Shown here: positions 35,281 to 48,110 of the stretch, piece by piece
How the letters are laid out: every line of letters begins with the position of its first letter
Position numbering within the stretch: position 1 is the first letter of the stretch
From: Capra hircus
Taxonomy: Eukaryota > Chordata > Mammalia > Artiodactyla > Bovidae
DNA: 64,000 bases
Direction of reading: 5' to 3'
NCBI RefSeq assembly: GCF_001704415.2
Contig: NC_030811.1
Location: 6,358,501 to 6,422,500 of the forward strand
Notes under the pieces: generated by a model
The model's input: the letters and a program-made list of their open reading frames with translations, nothing else
Database searches by the model: none
Told to the model about the DNA's origin: nothing
Position numbers and translations under genes: made by a program

Positions 35281-35293
35281 TTTAAGAGGCCTG

Positions 35294-36240
35294 GGTGAAA
35301 GGAAACTGTTAACAGATGGGAAAGTGAGCGTAGAGGGATTTATTTCATGTCAGTCTGCCTTAGGCCCCTGGACCTGTGACTGTTCCGCAGGGAGGTTTGG
35401 TTTTACCTGTGACTCTGAGTGGCCATAAAGAAGTGTTGTTCTTGCGGCCGGTGGGAGGAGCATGAGGGAACGAGGTTAAACAGCGATGAGCATCTTGACC
35501 CAGCTGCCCTCTGTCCACCAGCCCCAGGGGGGTCCCTTCCGGTAGGAAGCTGAGAAGTGGCTGGAGCCCCAACGTGGGAGGAGGAAGGTATGCCCAGTGC
35601 CTCCCTGGGTCTCTGCAGATGCTGCTGGGGTGAGGCTTCTGTTCTGGGCTAACGCCCCTGTGACCTGTGTCTCTGCAGACACCTGTCCCATTAGCAAGGG
35701 ATAGTTCCTGTGCCTGCTGCCACCTCTCTTCCATACCACCCTGGCTCCAGATGGACCCCGTCCTCTGAAGTACCACTAACCCGAGGTGTTGCCTGTGGTG
35801 GATGATTAGTGAAGGTCTTGGGGGTCATTGTGAATGCTGGGGAAGTCATTCAGGCCAGAAAACAACCTGAAAGATGACCTTAGACATCCTACTCCTGGAT
35901 TTTTGTCTGTTTCCATGTTGGTGCCTTTCTCACTGGCTGACCCCTTTCCAAGTCCTTCCAAGACCCTCTTGGTCAGTTTCTGCTTCCTGAAGACCCTTCT
36001 CTGCCTCTTCTTTCCCCCACTTTCCTGGCCGTCCCCAGGCTTCCCCTCACTGCCTTGCGCAGATCCATACAAGAGTCTCCGGTTGGCTCTTAGCTGACCT
36101 TGCCCAGGGCTCCACCCTTCTCCTTACAGGCTATGGGACATGATCCAGACGTGTATCTGATGGACTTGGAATGAGCTGCCCATGGCCCTAGTGGGGAGAG
36201 GGGGCCCGGTAAAGCTGGCTTTCCTGTTCTCTTCCTGCTT
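35294..36240. other. Intergenic, no gene seen
   Basis: Unique-looking sequence with no repeat or exon that I can recognise. Confidence 0.4.
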
Positions 36241-36242
36241 TC

Positions 36243-36360
36243 TTTTTTTGGTCTGCACTGCCTGTCTTGCGGAATCTCACTTCCCCAACCAGAGGTGGAA
36301 GTCAGGCCCTGGGCAGTGAAAGTGCAGAGTCCTAACCACTGTACCGCCAGAGACTTCCCC
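36243..36360 (-). repeat. CHR-type SINE fragment
   Basis: Ends GTACCGCCAGAGACTTCC, the reverse tRNA-like head, with the GGGCAGTGAAAGTGCAGAG segment before it. Confidence 0.75.
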
Positions 36361-36463
36361 TCCCTCCCTTTCTTCCTTCCTCTTTTTTTTTTTTGTTGGA
36401 TTGGCAAGCAGTTTTCCTGCAATAATAATTGGTGATGGCTAGTGAGGCACCCGGGGCAGAGAT

Positions 36464-36675
36464 CTGAGCTTCCCAGGTGTCAAAGTGAAAAAGAGACTGC
36501 CTGCCAGTGCAGGAGATGCAAGATATGGGTTCGATCCCTGGGTGGGAAGGTCCCCTGGAGGAGGACATGGCCACCCCCTCCAGTATTCTTGCTGGGGAAA
36601 TCCCATGGACAGAGGAGCCTGATGGGCTACAGTCCATGGGGTCGCAAACAGTTGGACACGACCGAGCACACAACA
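36464..36675 (+). repeat. Bov-tA SINE with 11-bp target duplication
   Basis: GGGGCAGAGAT at 36453-36463 and 36676-36686 flanks a full element. Confidence 0.93.
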
Positions 36676-37133
36676 GGGGCAGAGATGGCGATTAGAGAGG
36701 GGGTGAGGAAAATGCAAAGTAAACAGCAGAGAGGGAGGCGGGGAGCCAGAAGGGGCAGGTCTGAGGACCGCCCGGCTCCATCCAGGGGTTCCCGTCACTG
36801 TCCCTCCAGGCAGGCATCCTGAAGGGCACGGAGCTAATGCTTGGTTTGGAGCTGATTCTTGGTTTGGGGGATATACTTGTTTTGGACCACTGGGGCTGAT
36901 GCTTGGTTTGGGGCTGGGCCATTCAGCCTAGGTCTCAGGAAATTCGCTCCACGAGCCAATTTGCTTCCTCCTTGTGGAGGCCCAGGCTTGTGAGAGCTCG
37001 GGCATTTGGTGGAGGATCAGGTCTGGAAGGAACAGTGGGAGTCGCTGCTTATCAGAGATCCACCTCACACCGGACACGGCCCTGAGGCAGAGGGCTGCTT
37101 GCTGAAGCCAGAGCCTTCGTGGCTTCCTGCTGG

Positions 37134-37156
37134 TTTTTTTTTTTTTTTTTTTTTTT
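37134..37156. repeat. Poly-T run
   Basis: Over 20 consecutive Ts; may be the reverse of a retroposon tail, but no element is recognisable beside it. Confidence 0.7.
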
Positions 37157-37159
37157 TAC

Positions 37160-38050
37160 CAACATTGACTATTCTGGGTAACTGTCAAATTCGTGGTTTG
37201 GAAAGGAATAAAGTGCAGAAGAGCTGTGACTGACCTCGGTGGAGGGGCAGCTCCTCGGACTAAGTGCTGGATGAGGGGGCAGGAACGGATGCCCATGGGA
37301 CCAGCACTTCTCTCCCTGACTCCGTCCTCACTGGGTGGCCGGGTGGTGTCTCCCTGGCTCCTGACCCTGCTTAGCTCCATCTCGGTCCTGGGTTGCACTG
37401 CTGAGGGTCCCGCCCTGTTGACCTGACTCCAAGCAGAGCAAGCTCGACTGTCTGCAGTGGTTTTTCCCACCCTGGGTTCCCCTATCTTGACCTCAACCAA
37501 GAGCAGGATCGTTTTCGAGTAAAATATTTCTCTTGAGCATCCCCTAGACTGGCAGAAAGTCAAGAAAGTTCCTTAGAAGACAGAGTGCACCCCCCCTTAA
37601 TTTTCAGAGCAGGAGAATGAGGCCCAAAGTGGCCAAAAGCTAGAGAGTTAAAGGCAACACAGCTTCCTGACCCCCAGCCCGCTGCAAGCTGGGCGCCGTG
37701 TTGATCACAACAGCGGTTGTATGAGACCTGGCCCTTTAGTGATCTCGTGTTTCAGTTTGGAAACTGGTGGGAGAAGCAGAAGAACATAATGGAGCTCCCC
37801 TTTGAGAGTGCCCGACACAGCTTCTTTCATTCCTTCTCAAGTCCTTCTCACTCTCCAAGACGCGCCTCGTGGTTGGCCGCTCTGTGGAGACTTGTCCGTG
37901 ACCTTCCTGTGACCCGCCAGCCTGCAGGGCCGTGATGACTCTTAGTTGTAAGAGCTGTACGCTGCTCAAGCAGAGCTGGGGTTGAGGGGGACACCTCTTT
38001 GATGGGGGTGGAGACACTCTCCTCCATGATGACCTGTCCACTCGCCGACT
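37160..38050. other. Intergenic with MIR-like fragment
   Basis: A MIR-like stretch at about 37595-37675 (GAGAATGAGGCCCAAAGTGG). Nothing else assigned. Confidence 0.4.
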
Positions 38051-38055
38051 TTAAA

Positions 38056-38480
38056 AAAAAATCATTTATTTTGGCTCCCCTGGGTGGCATGTGGGATCAG
38101 CATGACCAGGGTTTGAACCCAGGCCCCTTGCGTTAGGAGTGCTCCCTGAATTCAGAGTGCAGAGTCTTAGCCACTCCCCACTCCCCGAATTTTTAGAAAA
38201 TTATTAATTTTATTTTTGGCTGTGCTGGATTTTTTGTGCTCCCCGTGGGCTTTCTCTAGATTCGGTGAGTGGGGGCTGCTCCCTAGCTGCAGTGCACAAA
38301 CTCCTCATTGCGGTGGCTTCTCTTGCTGCAGAGCGCAGGCTCTAGAGCACAGACTCAGTAGTTGTGGTGCATGGATTTAGTTGCCCCGTGGCATGTGGAA
38401 TTTTCCTGGACCAGGGATTGAACCTGTGTCCCCTGCATAAGCAGGTAGATTCTTATCCACTGCACCACCAGGGAAGTCCC
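38056..38480 (-). repeat. Two CHR-type SINEs in a row
   Basis: A short degenerate copy (38056-38175) and a longer one (about 38196-38480) ending CACCACCAGGGAAGTCCC, both reverse strand. Confidence 0.75.
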
Positions 38481-38489
38481 ACTTTCTGA

Positions 38490-39430
38490 CGTTTTGCCCA
38501 AACACAGGCACATCCTTTCAGCCCTGACACATGACGGGAGTCCCCGTGGAGTCTTCATGGATGGAGATAGGGATGCTGGCTGTCTAGCAAGAATGGGCTG
38601 TTGCCCCCCCGTCTAGTCCCCTCATTCAGCCTGTCCGCAGTGTGGCCCGTTCACATTCTCTGCTCCTGATTTCCTCCCTGGATTCAGGATGGCCCCTGAC
38701 TTGTGGGCAGGTGCATCTGCGCCTTATTCTTCCTCAGTCTCTGTGCTGGTCATGTGCAGCTGGTAACTCGTGGGGCGTGTTCACCCCTGCTTCAGCAGCA
38801 GAGACTCCTGTGACTGTTGGGTCTCTGGTTCCAAGTCCTCCCCACCCTCTCTCCCCACAAGGTCCCTTTCTTCCATGGGACCAGGGGTCTGTGTGAATTA
38901 CAGCTTGGGAGCGAGGTAAACTCGAGTTAGAAGCAACCTCCTTTCAGAGCCACTCATGTGCTACCTGGTTACCTGAGATTCTGGCCTCACCTGCCACCCC
39001 CATGCCCAGATGGTGGCTCCAGATGACTCTTGAAAGGACTGAACTTTCGCTTTTTGCTGTGAAGACAGCCGGGGTAGAAGTGTTCTGGGCAGATGGTCCA
39101 TTGTCTTTACTCTAAAGGAGAGCATGAAAGGGGGCTTCTGTAGTTACAGCAATGCTCAATCATTTCCTGAATCTTCCAGACACAAAGTGTCCCACATAGG
39201 GGAGGACTCTACAGCTGGAATCTGAGCCTGGCAGGGTCCCGTTTGTCCGCCAGCTCCTCAGATGGGGCCAGTCTGGTGACAGTTCACCTGAAAGTCACAC
39301 TCTGATGCATGACGGCACCTGCGTGTGTGTGTGTGTGTGGGGGGGGGGGATCACTGGAATCGCAGCCCTGGAGGCTCTGTGAGGGCACCTGGGGAAGAGA
39401 TGTGGGAACAACAGCCCCCGAGGACTGCCA
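38490..39430. other. Intergenic, no gene seen
   Basis: Unassigned sequence with a TG/G-rich tract at 39322-39350. Confidence 0.4.
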
Positions 39431-39434
39431 GGGG

Positions 39435-39790
39435 CTAGAGGAGTCTCAGCTGTTCCAGCTGCTGTAAGAAAAACACCACAGACGGGGTGGCCTGTGAGCA
39501 ACAGAAATTTACTTCTCACAGCTGTGGAGACAGACAAGTCCAACATCAAGGCCTTGGCAGATCTTTCTGTCGAGTTCTGCCTCCTGGCTCATAGGTGGCT
39601 GTCCTCGCACGTCTGAAGATGTGAAGGAGGTCTTGGAGCCTCTTTCACAAGGGCACTAACTCCACTCACAAAGGCCCCACCCTCATGATCTAATCACCTC
39701 CCACAGCCCCCACATCCTAATACCATCACCTTGGGGATTAGGTTTCCATATATGAATTTTGGGGACACAAATATTCAGTTCCAGCAGAAT
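39435..39790. repeat. Ancient mammalian interspersed repeat
   Basis: Contains CAGCTGCTGTAAGAAAAAC, GAGCAACAGAAATTTACTTC and CACCTCCCACAGCCCC, a pattern common in mammals. Family not assigned. The same type occurs at 49388-50250. Confidence 0.5.
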
Positions 39791-39875
39791 GGACTAACCA
39801 GAGCAGGAAGTCCAGTTAGAGCAACTGGTACACCCTATATGGCCCAGAGAGCTACCTGCTTCTCCATCAGGAAGG

Positions 39876-40082
39876 AAGAAGTGTTAGTCTCTCAGTCGTG
39901 TCTGACTCTTTGTGACCCCCTGGGCTGTAGCCCTCTAGGCTCCTCTGTCCATGGAATTCTCCAGGCAAGAATACTGGAGTGGGTTGCCATGCTTTCCTCC
40001 AGGGGATCTTCCCGACCCAGGGATCAAACCTGGGTCTCCTGCATTACAGATTCTTTACCTTCTGAGCCACCAGGGAAGCCCA
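39876..40082 (-). repeat. Bov-tA SINE
   Basis: Reverse element from GTGTTAGTCTCTCAGTCG to CCACCAGGGAAGCCC. Confidence 0.92.
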
Positions 40083-40139
40083 GAGGAGGAAAAAAGAGTA
40101 CCAGGGATGAACTATCAACAATGGACTTGTTCTTGTCCT

Positions 40140-40690
40140 ATTTTTTTGGTAAATCTTTTTTTGGGGGGGGGTAAATTCAAAATATTTGAAGTTTAGTTGA
40201 CTTACAATGCTATGTTAGTTTCAGGTATATAGCAAAGTGTTCAGTTTCTAAGTTGTGTCCCCATGGACTGCAGCACGCCAGGCTTCCCTGTCCTTCACTA
40301 TCTCTGGGAGTTTGCTCAAATTCATGTCTACAGAGTCAGTAATGCTATCTAACTATCTCATCCTCTGTAGCCCTCTTCTCCTTTGGCCTTCAATCTTTCC
40401 CAGAATCAGAGTCTTTTGCAATGAGTTGGCTCTTTGCATCAGGTGGCCAAAGTATACTTATATATCAGTATCTATCTATCTATCTATATATACACATTTT
40501 CAGATTCTTTTCTATATTATTATAAAATATTGACTATAGTTCCTTATGCTCTACAGTAAGTCTTTATTGTATTTTGTATGTAGTAGTGTGTATCTGTTAA
40601 TCCCAAACTCTTAATTTATCTCCCCTCTCCCCCACTTTCCCTGTTGGTAACCACAAGTTTGTTTTCTATGTCTGTGAGTCTATTTAAAGC
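40140..40690 (-). repeat. L1 3' region, interrupted by BovB
   Basis: Reverse L1-type 3' sequence before and after the BovB fragment, for example TTCCTTATGCTCTACAGTA and GGTAACCACAAGTTTG. A TATC microsatellite lies at 40474-40497. Confidence 0.6.
40240..40455 (-). mobile_element. BovB LINE 3' fragment
   Basis: Reverse BovB 3' end from TTCAGTTTCTAAGTTGTG to CAGGTGGCCAAAGTAT. Nested in the L1 remnant. Confidence 0.88.
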
Positions 40691-41580
40691 AGAATTTAAA
40701 AGCCCATGTGAAGGATTAACAATTATGAAACAGACCTGATATAAGCCAGGTGATTCTGGGGATCCGTGTTGGCTGCTATGCTGGAGAAGGTAGCATTTTT
40801 CACCTTTGGCAAAATAAAGTAGAAACGCGTTAGTCTTGCCTTCCTAACACAACTATAAATGCCTTGACGGTGGAGCTGAGATTGGAGCTGAAATGAAGTG
40901 GGAGGCCGTCTGAGAAAGTGTCCTGGCAGAGGAGGCCCTGCAGGCCATGGCAGACCCGGGTGTCTCGCGTCCCGCATCCCTTGCCCCTGAGGATAGGAAG
41001 GAGAAGTAGATGGTTCCATGTTGTGCATTTTTGTGGCTGTCACTTGTCGCTGAGTGACATAGGCTGAGTGGCTGATTGAAAACGTTGAGCTGCGTGGGGC
41101 CAGTAGGTCAGAGCCAGAGGACTCTTTGGAGAGCATTGGTTCCATCCATTCATGACAGAGACAATCAGCTGAGGTCCCAGGAGAACACGCAGCCTGTCAA
41201 GTTCAGACAGGGAATAAGTGCAGGTCTGGGACACGGGGCTTCTGGCCTCCCCACCCCTCTGGCTGCCCAGCCCGTGACCCTGCCAACCCCTGAAACACAC
41301 TCTCGTAAAACCCAGCTGCTCTTTGGGCATGAAGGGAACACACTAGACACTTGATGGACAGCCTGTGCTTGGAGGTCTTTCTCTGGGATCAGGGAAGGAT
41401 TGGGCCCCTCCCACCCACTCCTCCTGGAGGTGTCCCCATCTAAGGAGACAGGGCTGTGGACCTTGTCTGGGCTGATATCTGCCTGGATAACCAGCAACTT
41501 TCCCCCTCTCTACTGTCGCTCAGACCCTTTCTGAAAGATGAGGCCTCTTAAGAGAAACAATCACAACCACGTTACCACAC
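40690..41580. other. Intergenic, no gene seen
   Basis: No assigned repeat or exon. Confidence 0.4.
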
Positions 41581-41599
41581 TGAAAATATAAAAAATTTC

Positions 41600-43860
41600 A
41601 CGATATAATAAATGTCTGGTTAGTAGTTGAACTTCTTCAGTTTTTATACACATTTGCAAGAAAATTATTTGAATCAGAAGCCAAATAAGGCCTACACATT
41701 GCAATTGATGGGGTTCTTAAGTCCCTTTTAATCTACAGGATCATCTTCCATATTTTTCCCTCACTTTTTTGGTTTTGATTGAAGGATCTAGGTTGTTCAT
41801 ATGTTGGAAATTTGTACAACTGGATTTTGCTGATTTTGCTGATTTAGCCCCTGAGAACGAAGGTGATCAATAACGTAGGGTGACCCATTGAACCAGTTTG
41901 CCCTGTGCTCAAATCTGGAAGTCCTTAGCACATCAGATTGGCCACTCAACATTTTTTCCCGTCATTTATATTTTCTTATTGTAAGTTGGTAATTAAGTTA
42001 TAGCCTTTATCAGACTCATTGAAGTTTCTGACAGGATTCTTCCCTACTAGTGGTGTGTTATTCCAACAGCAGGCACATAAATAGCTGTTTGCCTCTCATT
42101 TTGTGATGTTAGAGCCTTTTATGACCAATGCTTACATCCATTCATTCATCACAGGTTGCAAAGCAGTGATGTTCTCATTTTACCTTCTCTTTCCGTTTAT
42201 TAGCTGGACTTCTTTTATTAGAGACACACTCAGCAACTCTTTGGTTACCCAGAGCTACAGTTCACAGATTAAAGGCTCTATCAACACTTGATTCTTTCTC
42301 TTTCTTTGCTGTCTTTTCAAAATATGGCTCCTTGGCATGCCCCCAAAGGGATGAATGGTTTCCTTTAGGGGCATTATAAACTCATGGACACAAAAATAGC
42401 TTCAGTCTTTTGTAGCTATTATTCTTATCGATGTTTACATGTTTCCATCTTGGGCTGGTGGGAACTTCTGCAGGTTGGTTCCTGAGTTATTTTGACATAA
42501 CCCTAGTAGTCTTGATAGATTCCTTGTTTTACAATTTGACAAGATGTTCCAAACCAATTACTTGGTATACTCCTGTCCTGGTCTTGGGAATAGCCATTTC
42601 TCTAACGAATCCTGGTTCTTTTTAATGGAAAACGTATTTACAGACAGGGATGCTCATTGCTACTAACCTGGTTGTTTTTTTCTAGGTCTTTCAGTGGCCA
42701 TAGCTAGGAAACATGTATCGCTTTTAAGAGACAAAATGTATAGTGTGTTCATACTGATGTTACTAATTTAAATTCAGAGCTGCAGAGTTTTAATTGAACC
42801 GCATTGACCTTACATCTTTATCTTTTTCTCACACTGAAAATCCTGACTCTAAATGGTACCAGTGTAATTACTCCTTTGCTTTATGCCACAACCAGCACAC
42901 ACACAACAGTCTCTGGGTAACAATACAAACCTACACTACCGATAACAATATGATTACAGGAAACAGCGATATTTTTGAGGTTCTTTTTGTCCTTAGACTG
43001 TAACCCACTAGGGATATATAGTCAAATTACTGTGTTTAAGTCAGTGGGAATAATTCCTTTTTGGGTGTTTATATTACCAACTGGTGGTTATGTTACATAA
43101 TTATGGTTCATTTGTATAATTCCCCCTTTCATTTTTAGGGCTTGCTTTTTAAGTTTAATTCCGAGGTTGAATTTACAAAGCAAGGTACATTCAAAGACGT
43201 CTAGCTTCTCTCCTCATCCCCTCTATCCTGTCTCCCTTTTCCTCTTTTGCTACCATTAAGGTATTTTTGTGCATACTTCCATATTTTTTTCAATAAGCAA
43301 ATGTCTGTTCATTTGTATGTATCTATCCGGTTCCTTTTTTTAAATAAAATGAATGAAAACATTCTTGGCGTATTTTTCTCTTCCTTGCTTTTCCACTTGT
43401 CATCTGGAAAGCATCCGTGTTTGTATGTAGAAATATCCCTCACTCCTTTTCATGGCTATGTGGGACTCCATCATGCAGATATGATAATACTTAGTTTACC
43501 TAACCAGTCTCTTACTGATTGCCATTGTCTTCTAGTCCTTTGCTATTATGATAAAGTTGTGCTCCAATAAATCTTTGGGCACGTATTTTTTCATATATCT
43601 GCTAATGTAATATATCTTTGGGATAAATTCCCAGATTTGCTGGGTCCAAAGGTCAGTGCATATGTAATTTTGTAAGATAATGCTAAATTTCCCACCAGCA
43701 GTGTAGGAGTGCTTCTTTCCCTTATATTGCCAACAGAGCATGGAGTCACACGTCTGGCCTTGTGCCCAGTTTGATAGCTTAACAAATTGTACCTCAGTGT
43801 ATTTTTAATTTGTACCCTCCTGTCACAAGTTGAATTCCCTGAGGGCAGACTCTGAGACTG
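41600..43860 (-). repeat. Degenerate ancient L1-lineage sequence
   Basis: AT-rich tract with several stretches recognisable as old L1/HAL1-type sequence in reverse (for example around 42560-42620 and CCCACCAGCAGTGTAGGAG near 43690). No intact frame. Borders and subfamily uncertain. Confidence 0.5.
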
Positions 43861-44611
43861 ACTAGCCCACAAGGCATTTTTTAAAGAACAGTCTTTGGAC
43901 GATCACTTGGGGAGGGAGCAAGATTGGGCAGAGGGACAAGGAGAGTCGTCTCGACATCGGAATAGGCTGAGCCCGCAGTGGGCCATGGAGCGGGGAAGGC
44001 CCTTCAGAGATGCTCTGAGTCGGGATGACTGGCAGGGCTGCTCATCCTCCACGTTCGTCTGTCATAGGATGTGGGCTGCTCTGGGAGGAGGTGTGACCTT
44101 GGAACAGGCAGTTTTCTTCTGCTGAGATGAACCCGCATGAGTGCTGACAGCTGAGGGCCATCTCCTCGTGGCACTTGCAGTAGGTGGGGGGTGGGGATGA
44201 AACCTCTCCTTTCTGAGGGACAATGGGTGGCATGTCATAGCACCCACTTTGTCTCTCAGTTTATCTGTAAGATCCGCCTCAGTGATTTTTTTCTCTCTCA
44301 AGTTTTCTGCGTGCCGTCTTATTTCTCTCTCTCTCTTCTATCTATTTAGTTGATCTGTCTCAGTTTGAGATAGGTGTACTAAATAGTCTTGGTTTTTAAA
44401 AAACGTGTTTCTATGTATTTCTCTTATCATCTTTTATAGTTTCTGCTTTGTGAAACTTGTTGCTCAGTCACTGCAGGCATACACAGTATTACTGTTAAAA
44501 CTTCCAGAAAAAAAAAATAAATAAAACTTCCTTGCACCCTGCAGACTTCAGGATTATACAGCGTCCTGCTTTGTTTCACTCAGCACTCTTTGGCCTGAAC
44601 TCTACCTTGCT

Positions 44612-44768
44612 GGGTATGTAGCTCACCAGGCTCCTCTGTCCATGGGATTCTCCAGGCAAGAATACTGGAGTGGGTTGCCATTTCTTTCTTCAGGGGATCT
44701 TCCCAACCCAGGAATCAAACTTGCGTCTCCTACAATGGCAGGCGGATTCTTTGCCACTGAGCCACCTG
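44612..44768 (-). repeat. Bov-tA SINE, partial
   Basis: Reverse element missing its 3' part, ending GCCACTGAGCCACC. Confidence 0.85.
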
Positions 44769-45030
44769 TTTATGATGCATGTAAGTGATGTTATATGCTA
44801 TTTCTGTCTGACTTACTTCACTTAGTATGGCAATCTCTTGGTTCATTCATGCTGCTGTAAATGGCATTATTTCATTCTTTTTTTTCTATATGGCTGAGTA
44901 ATCTGTTGTATGTATACACCATGCCTTCTTTATCCATTCATCTTTGGATGGGCCCTTAGGTTGCTTCCATATATTCATTACTGTGAACAGTGCTGTTATG
45001 AACATTGGAGCGTGTGTATCTATATTTTTT

Positions 45031-45384
45031 GGTTTCCCTAGTGGCTCAGCTGGAGAAGGCAATGGCACCCCACTTCAGTACTCTTGCCTGGAAAATCCCA
45101 TGGACGGAGGAGCCTGGTAGGCTGCAGTCCATAGGGTTGCGAAGAGTCGGACATGACTGAGCGACTTCCCTTTCACTTTTCACTTTCATGCATTGGAGAA
45201 GGAAATGGCAACCCACTCCAGTGTTCTTGCCTGGAGAATCTCATGGACAGGGGAGCCTGGTGGGCTGCTGTCTATGGGGTCCCACAGAGTCGGACACGAC
45301 TGAAGCGACTTAGCAGTAGCAGTAGTGGCTCAGCTGGTAAAAAGTCCACCAGCAATGTGGGAGACCTGGGTTCAATCCCTGGGT
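45031..45384 (+). repeat. Bov-tA SINE with a second SINE nested inside
   Basis: The outer element begins GGTTTCCCTAGTGGC at 45031 and resumes at about 45338 with TAAAAAGTCCACCAGC. The insert (about 45054-45322) is a dimeric Bov-A-like element. TAGTGGCTCAGCTGG at 45039-45053 and 45323-45337 is the 15-bp duplication. Confidence 0.9.
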
Positions 45385-46159
45385 ATTTTTTATTTTTTGA
45401 ATTATGAAAATGAAACAAATTTACAGGAGACTTGGAAAATATAGATCAAAGTTACATATAGTTCCACTATATATTGCAATTATTATTAAGTAGATGAATT
45501 AAGATTTTTAGTTGGAGTTTCAATATCAAACTCTCAAAACTTAATAGAATGAGTATACAGAGAAGTAGAAGGATATGGTAGACCTGAAAAGCACTGTGAA
45601 CTAATTCAATATAATTAAGATTTACACAGTTTTCACACAATAGTAGAGTACAAATTCTACTCAAGTTCCCATAAACTATAAATTAGGAGACACTGGAACA
45701 TACCCAGGGACATAACTCTAGGTACAAAAATTTCATGGTCTGAAGGTATTGAAGTCATACAGTCTGTTCTCTTATCGTTGTGGTGTTATGTTAGATAGCA
45801 GTATCAAAAGATATTTGTAAATAACCCAAAAATTTTCAAGTGCAATGTGACATTTACCTAGAGACATCTTTAGCTTAGGCAATGAAAACTGCAATTAAGT
45901 CGGAAGACTGAAAAAAAAAAAAACAGTGATTGCAGAGAAGAAAGCATTTAAATGAGAAATTAATATCAAAGTGAAAAATTAAAGCTAATATCAAAGATAC
46001 TTTAAAAATTCCATATATTTGGAAATTAAATGTTCACTTTTAAATGAGGGATGCATGTATCTTTTTAAATGATAGTTTTATCCAGATATATGCCCAGGAG
46101 TGGGATTTCTGGATCGTATGACAACTGTTTTTAGTTTTTTAAGGACCTTGCATACTGTT

Positions 46160-46695
46160 CTCCATAGTTTGCCTACTTAATGTCGCTTTCCTTCGAGGAG
46201 CAATATTAAAATGAGCCGGTGAATTCTTCTTGCTCCCCTGAGTCTCCCGCAGTGTGTAATTTGAAGTCCGACGTGTTCACTTCCTCTCAGGCAATTAGCA
46301 AGCTGGTCCTGCTTTTTATGTACATTTCCCACTCATTCCCTCCCCAGTCTGTGACTACTGTGTTATACCCATAACGTCAGGGCACAGCCATTGCCTTCCC
46401 GGGGATGCCCCTTATTATTGTCACTTAGTCTTGGCGCCAGGCTTGCTGTCCGACCCCCTCAAGTCCTTTCAGTCAGTGTTGTTTGCAGCTTGCTCCTGGG
46501 TTGATCCTTAGTAAGAGCTCATGAGAATACAAGCCTCCTGAACTCTTGACTGTTTACAGCAATCTGTCTATGGTCTTGACACTTACAAGTTGGCTTGACT
46601 CCTGTTTTCCTTCCTCGCATAGCAAATATTCTGCTCCATTGCTTTCCGGCCTACAGTACGGCTGCTGAGAAGTCTAACTGCAATGTGATACTTTC
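46160..46695. other. Intergenic, unassigned
   Basis: No confident repeat or gene; may include old L1 sequence near 46620-46690. Confidence 0.35.
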
Positions 46696-46699
46696 TTCT

Positions 46700-46864
46700 T
46701 TCTCTTTTTTGGCCTCACTGGGTCTCCTTTCCTCTGCCTGGGCTCTTCATTGTGAGTCAGTTGCTGTGCGGCATGTGGGAATCTTAGCTCCCCACCCGGG
46801 AACTGAACCCACATCCCGTGCACTGGAAGGTGGATTCCTCACCACTGCACCGCCAGGAAGTCCC
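46700..46864 (-). repeat. CHR-type SINE
   Basis: Ends ACTGCACCGCCAGGAAGTCC; body has GTTGCTGTGCGGCATGTGG. Confidence 0.8.
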
Positions 46865-47338
46865 TGACACGTTTTCCTTTATAAGTGGCTTGGACTATGT
46901 AACCAACGTCCAGGGATATTTTGCCTCCTGAGAGTTTGATGGCTCCCGTGGCGTGTATCTCGACTGTGGACTGTCCTGGGTGGAAGGTGCGCCTATGAGG
47001 TGCAGTTTCAAGTATTTTTGCTTCAGGAAACATGTTCTAAACGTTAATTTTGAGTATTATCCTGTGTTATAGCCTTGGTTTTCTTCTGGAGGTTTCCTAT
47101 TATATGAGGATTTGACTTTTGCCTCTCTCCTGCCACTTTCTCTGGAAATCTTTTCATTTTCTTACTCTTTGCTTTTGACTAAAATGTTTTCCTCTTTTCA
47201 TCTGTTTCACTTAAGACATTGTCCTTTGCATGTATTTGCATTTGTGATTCTGTCTTAGTCCTCATTTGGTAGTCATTTTTACTTCATACCTGACCTCCTT
47301 CCCCTCTTTTTCCACATTATTATTTTTTTTTGATTTTT
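46865..47338. other. Intergenic, unassigned
   Basis: No gene or repeat recognised. Confidence 0.35.
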
Positions 47339-47339
47339 T

Positions 47340-47458
47340 TTTTTTTTAAGGCTGTGCTGTATGGCGTGTGAGATCTTAGTTCCTCGACCAGGATTTGAAC
47401 CCATGCCCTCTGTGTTAGAAGTGTGGAATCTTAACCCCTGGACCGCCATGGAAGGGCC
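47340..47458 (-). repeat. CHR-type SINE fragment
   Basis: T-rich tail then GACCAGGATTTGAACCC and GGACCGCCATGGAAGGG, reverse strand. Confidence 0.7.
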
Positions 47459-48110
47459 CACGCTATCCTTTTCTTTAACTGCCTCCTTTCTGAGCTTTTC
47501 TAATTCTGAATTCGTGATGTTCTTTCATACTCTTAACATTTTATTATTTTTTTTAGCCCATTTTGAAATACGAAGTGACCCGTTTTCATCTGTGTCTGGC
47601 CATGTCAGTCTGCTGTGTCTTCATGGGCCATGGTGGTCTCACATTACCTCTCATCTCTTTTCCCTCAAATTAACTTACTGTGATATTTGAAAGAAATTCT
47701 TTTCAGTTGCTCGTGTTTAAGTAAAATAATTTCGTGTACTTCTGGAGGAGAAGCTTGGGCCAAGAGGGAGGTCCCGAACTTCATGAGCCCAGAGCTCTTG
47801 TGTCTCTTACTTGCTGTGAAATTTTATAAAATGTGGCTTGCTGGGCTCAGTGATGTCTCACGCCTTCCTCACTATTCACTGGGCCTTCTCTTCCCTCTGC
47901 CCCCGTGGGCTTGACCTCGTCAGTTCAGACTCTTCCCGCAGCAGTTTTCTGCTCAGCACGGGGTCTAGGTTCGCAGGGGGCTCTGGTGTTAACTGTGCGA
48001 GTTCACACCTCGGGCACGTCTGGCGTGCTGTGGCTCCTCTTCTCACCCGCGACTTGGAGCCTTCGAGATCCCCTCTCAGTTTCGGTCGTTTTCCTCAGCT
48101 GGACCACAGT

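Larger units (their letters stand above)
44330..46160 (-). repeat. L1 3' remnant split by SINEs
   Basis: Reverse L1 3' sequence at about 44790-45030 (TGGCTGAGTAATCTGTTG, CTTTATCCATTCATC) continuing at about 46030-46160 (CCAGGAGTGGGATTTC). Bov-tA elements and unassigned AT-rich DNA lie between. Confidence 0.6.
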
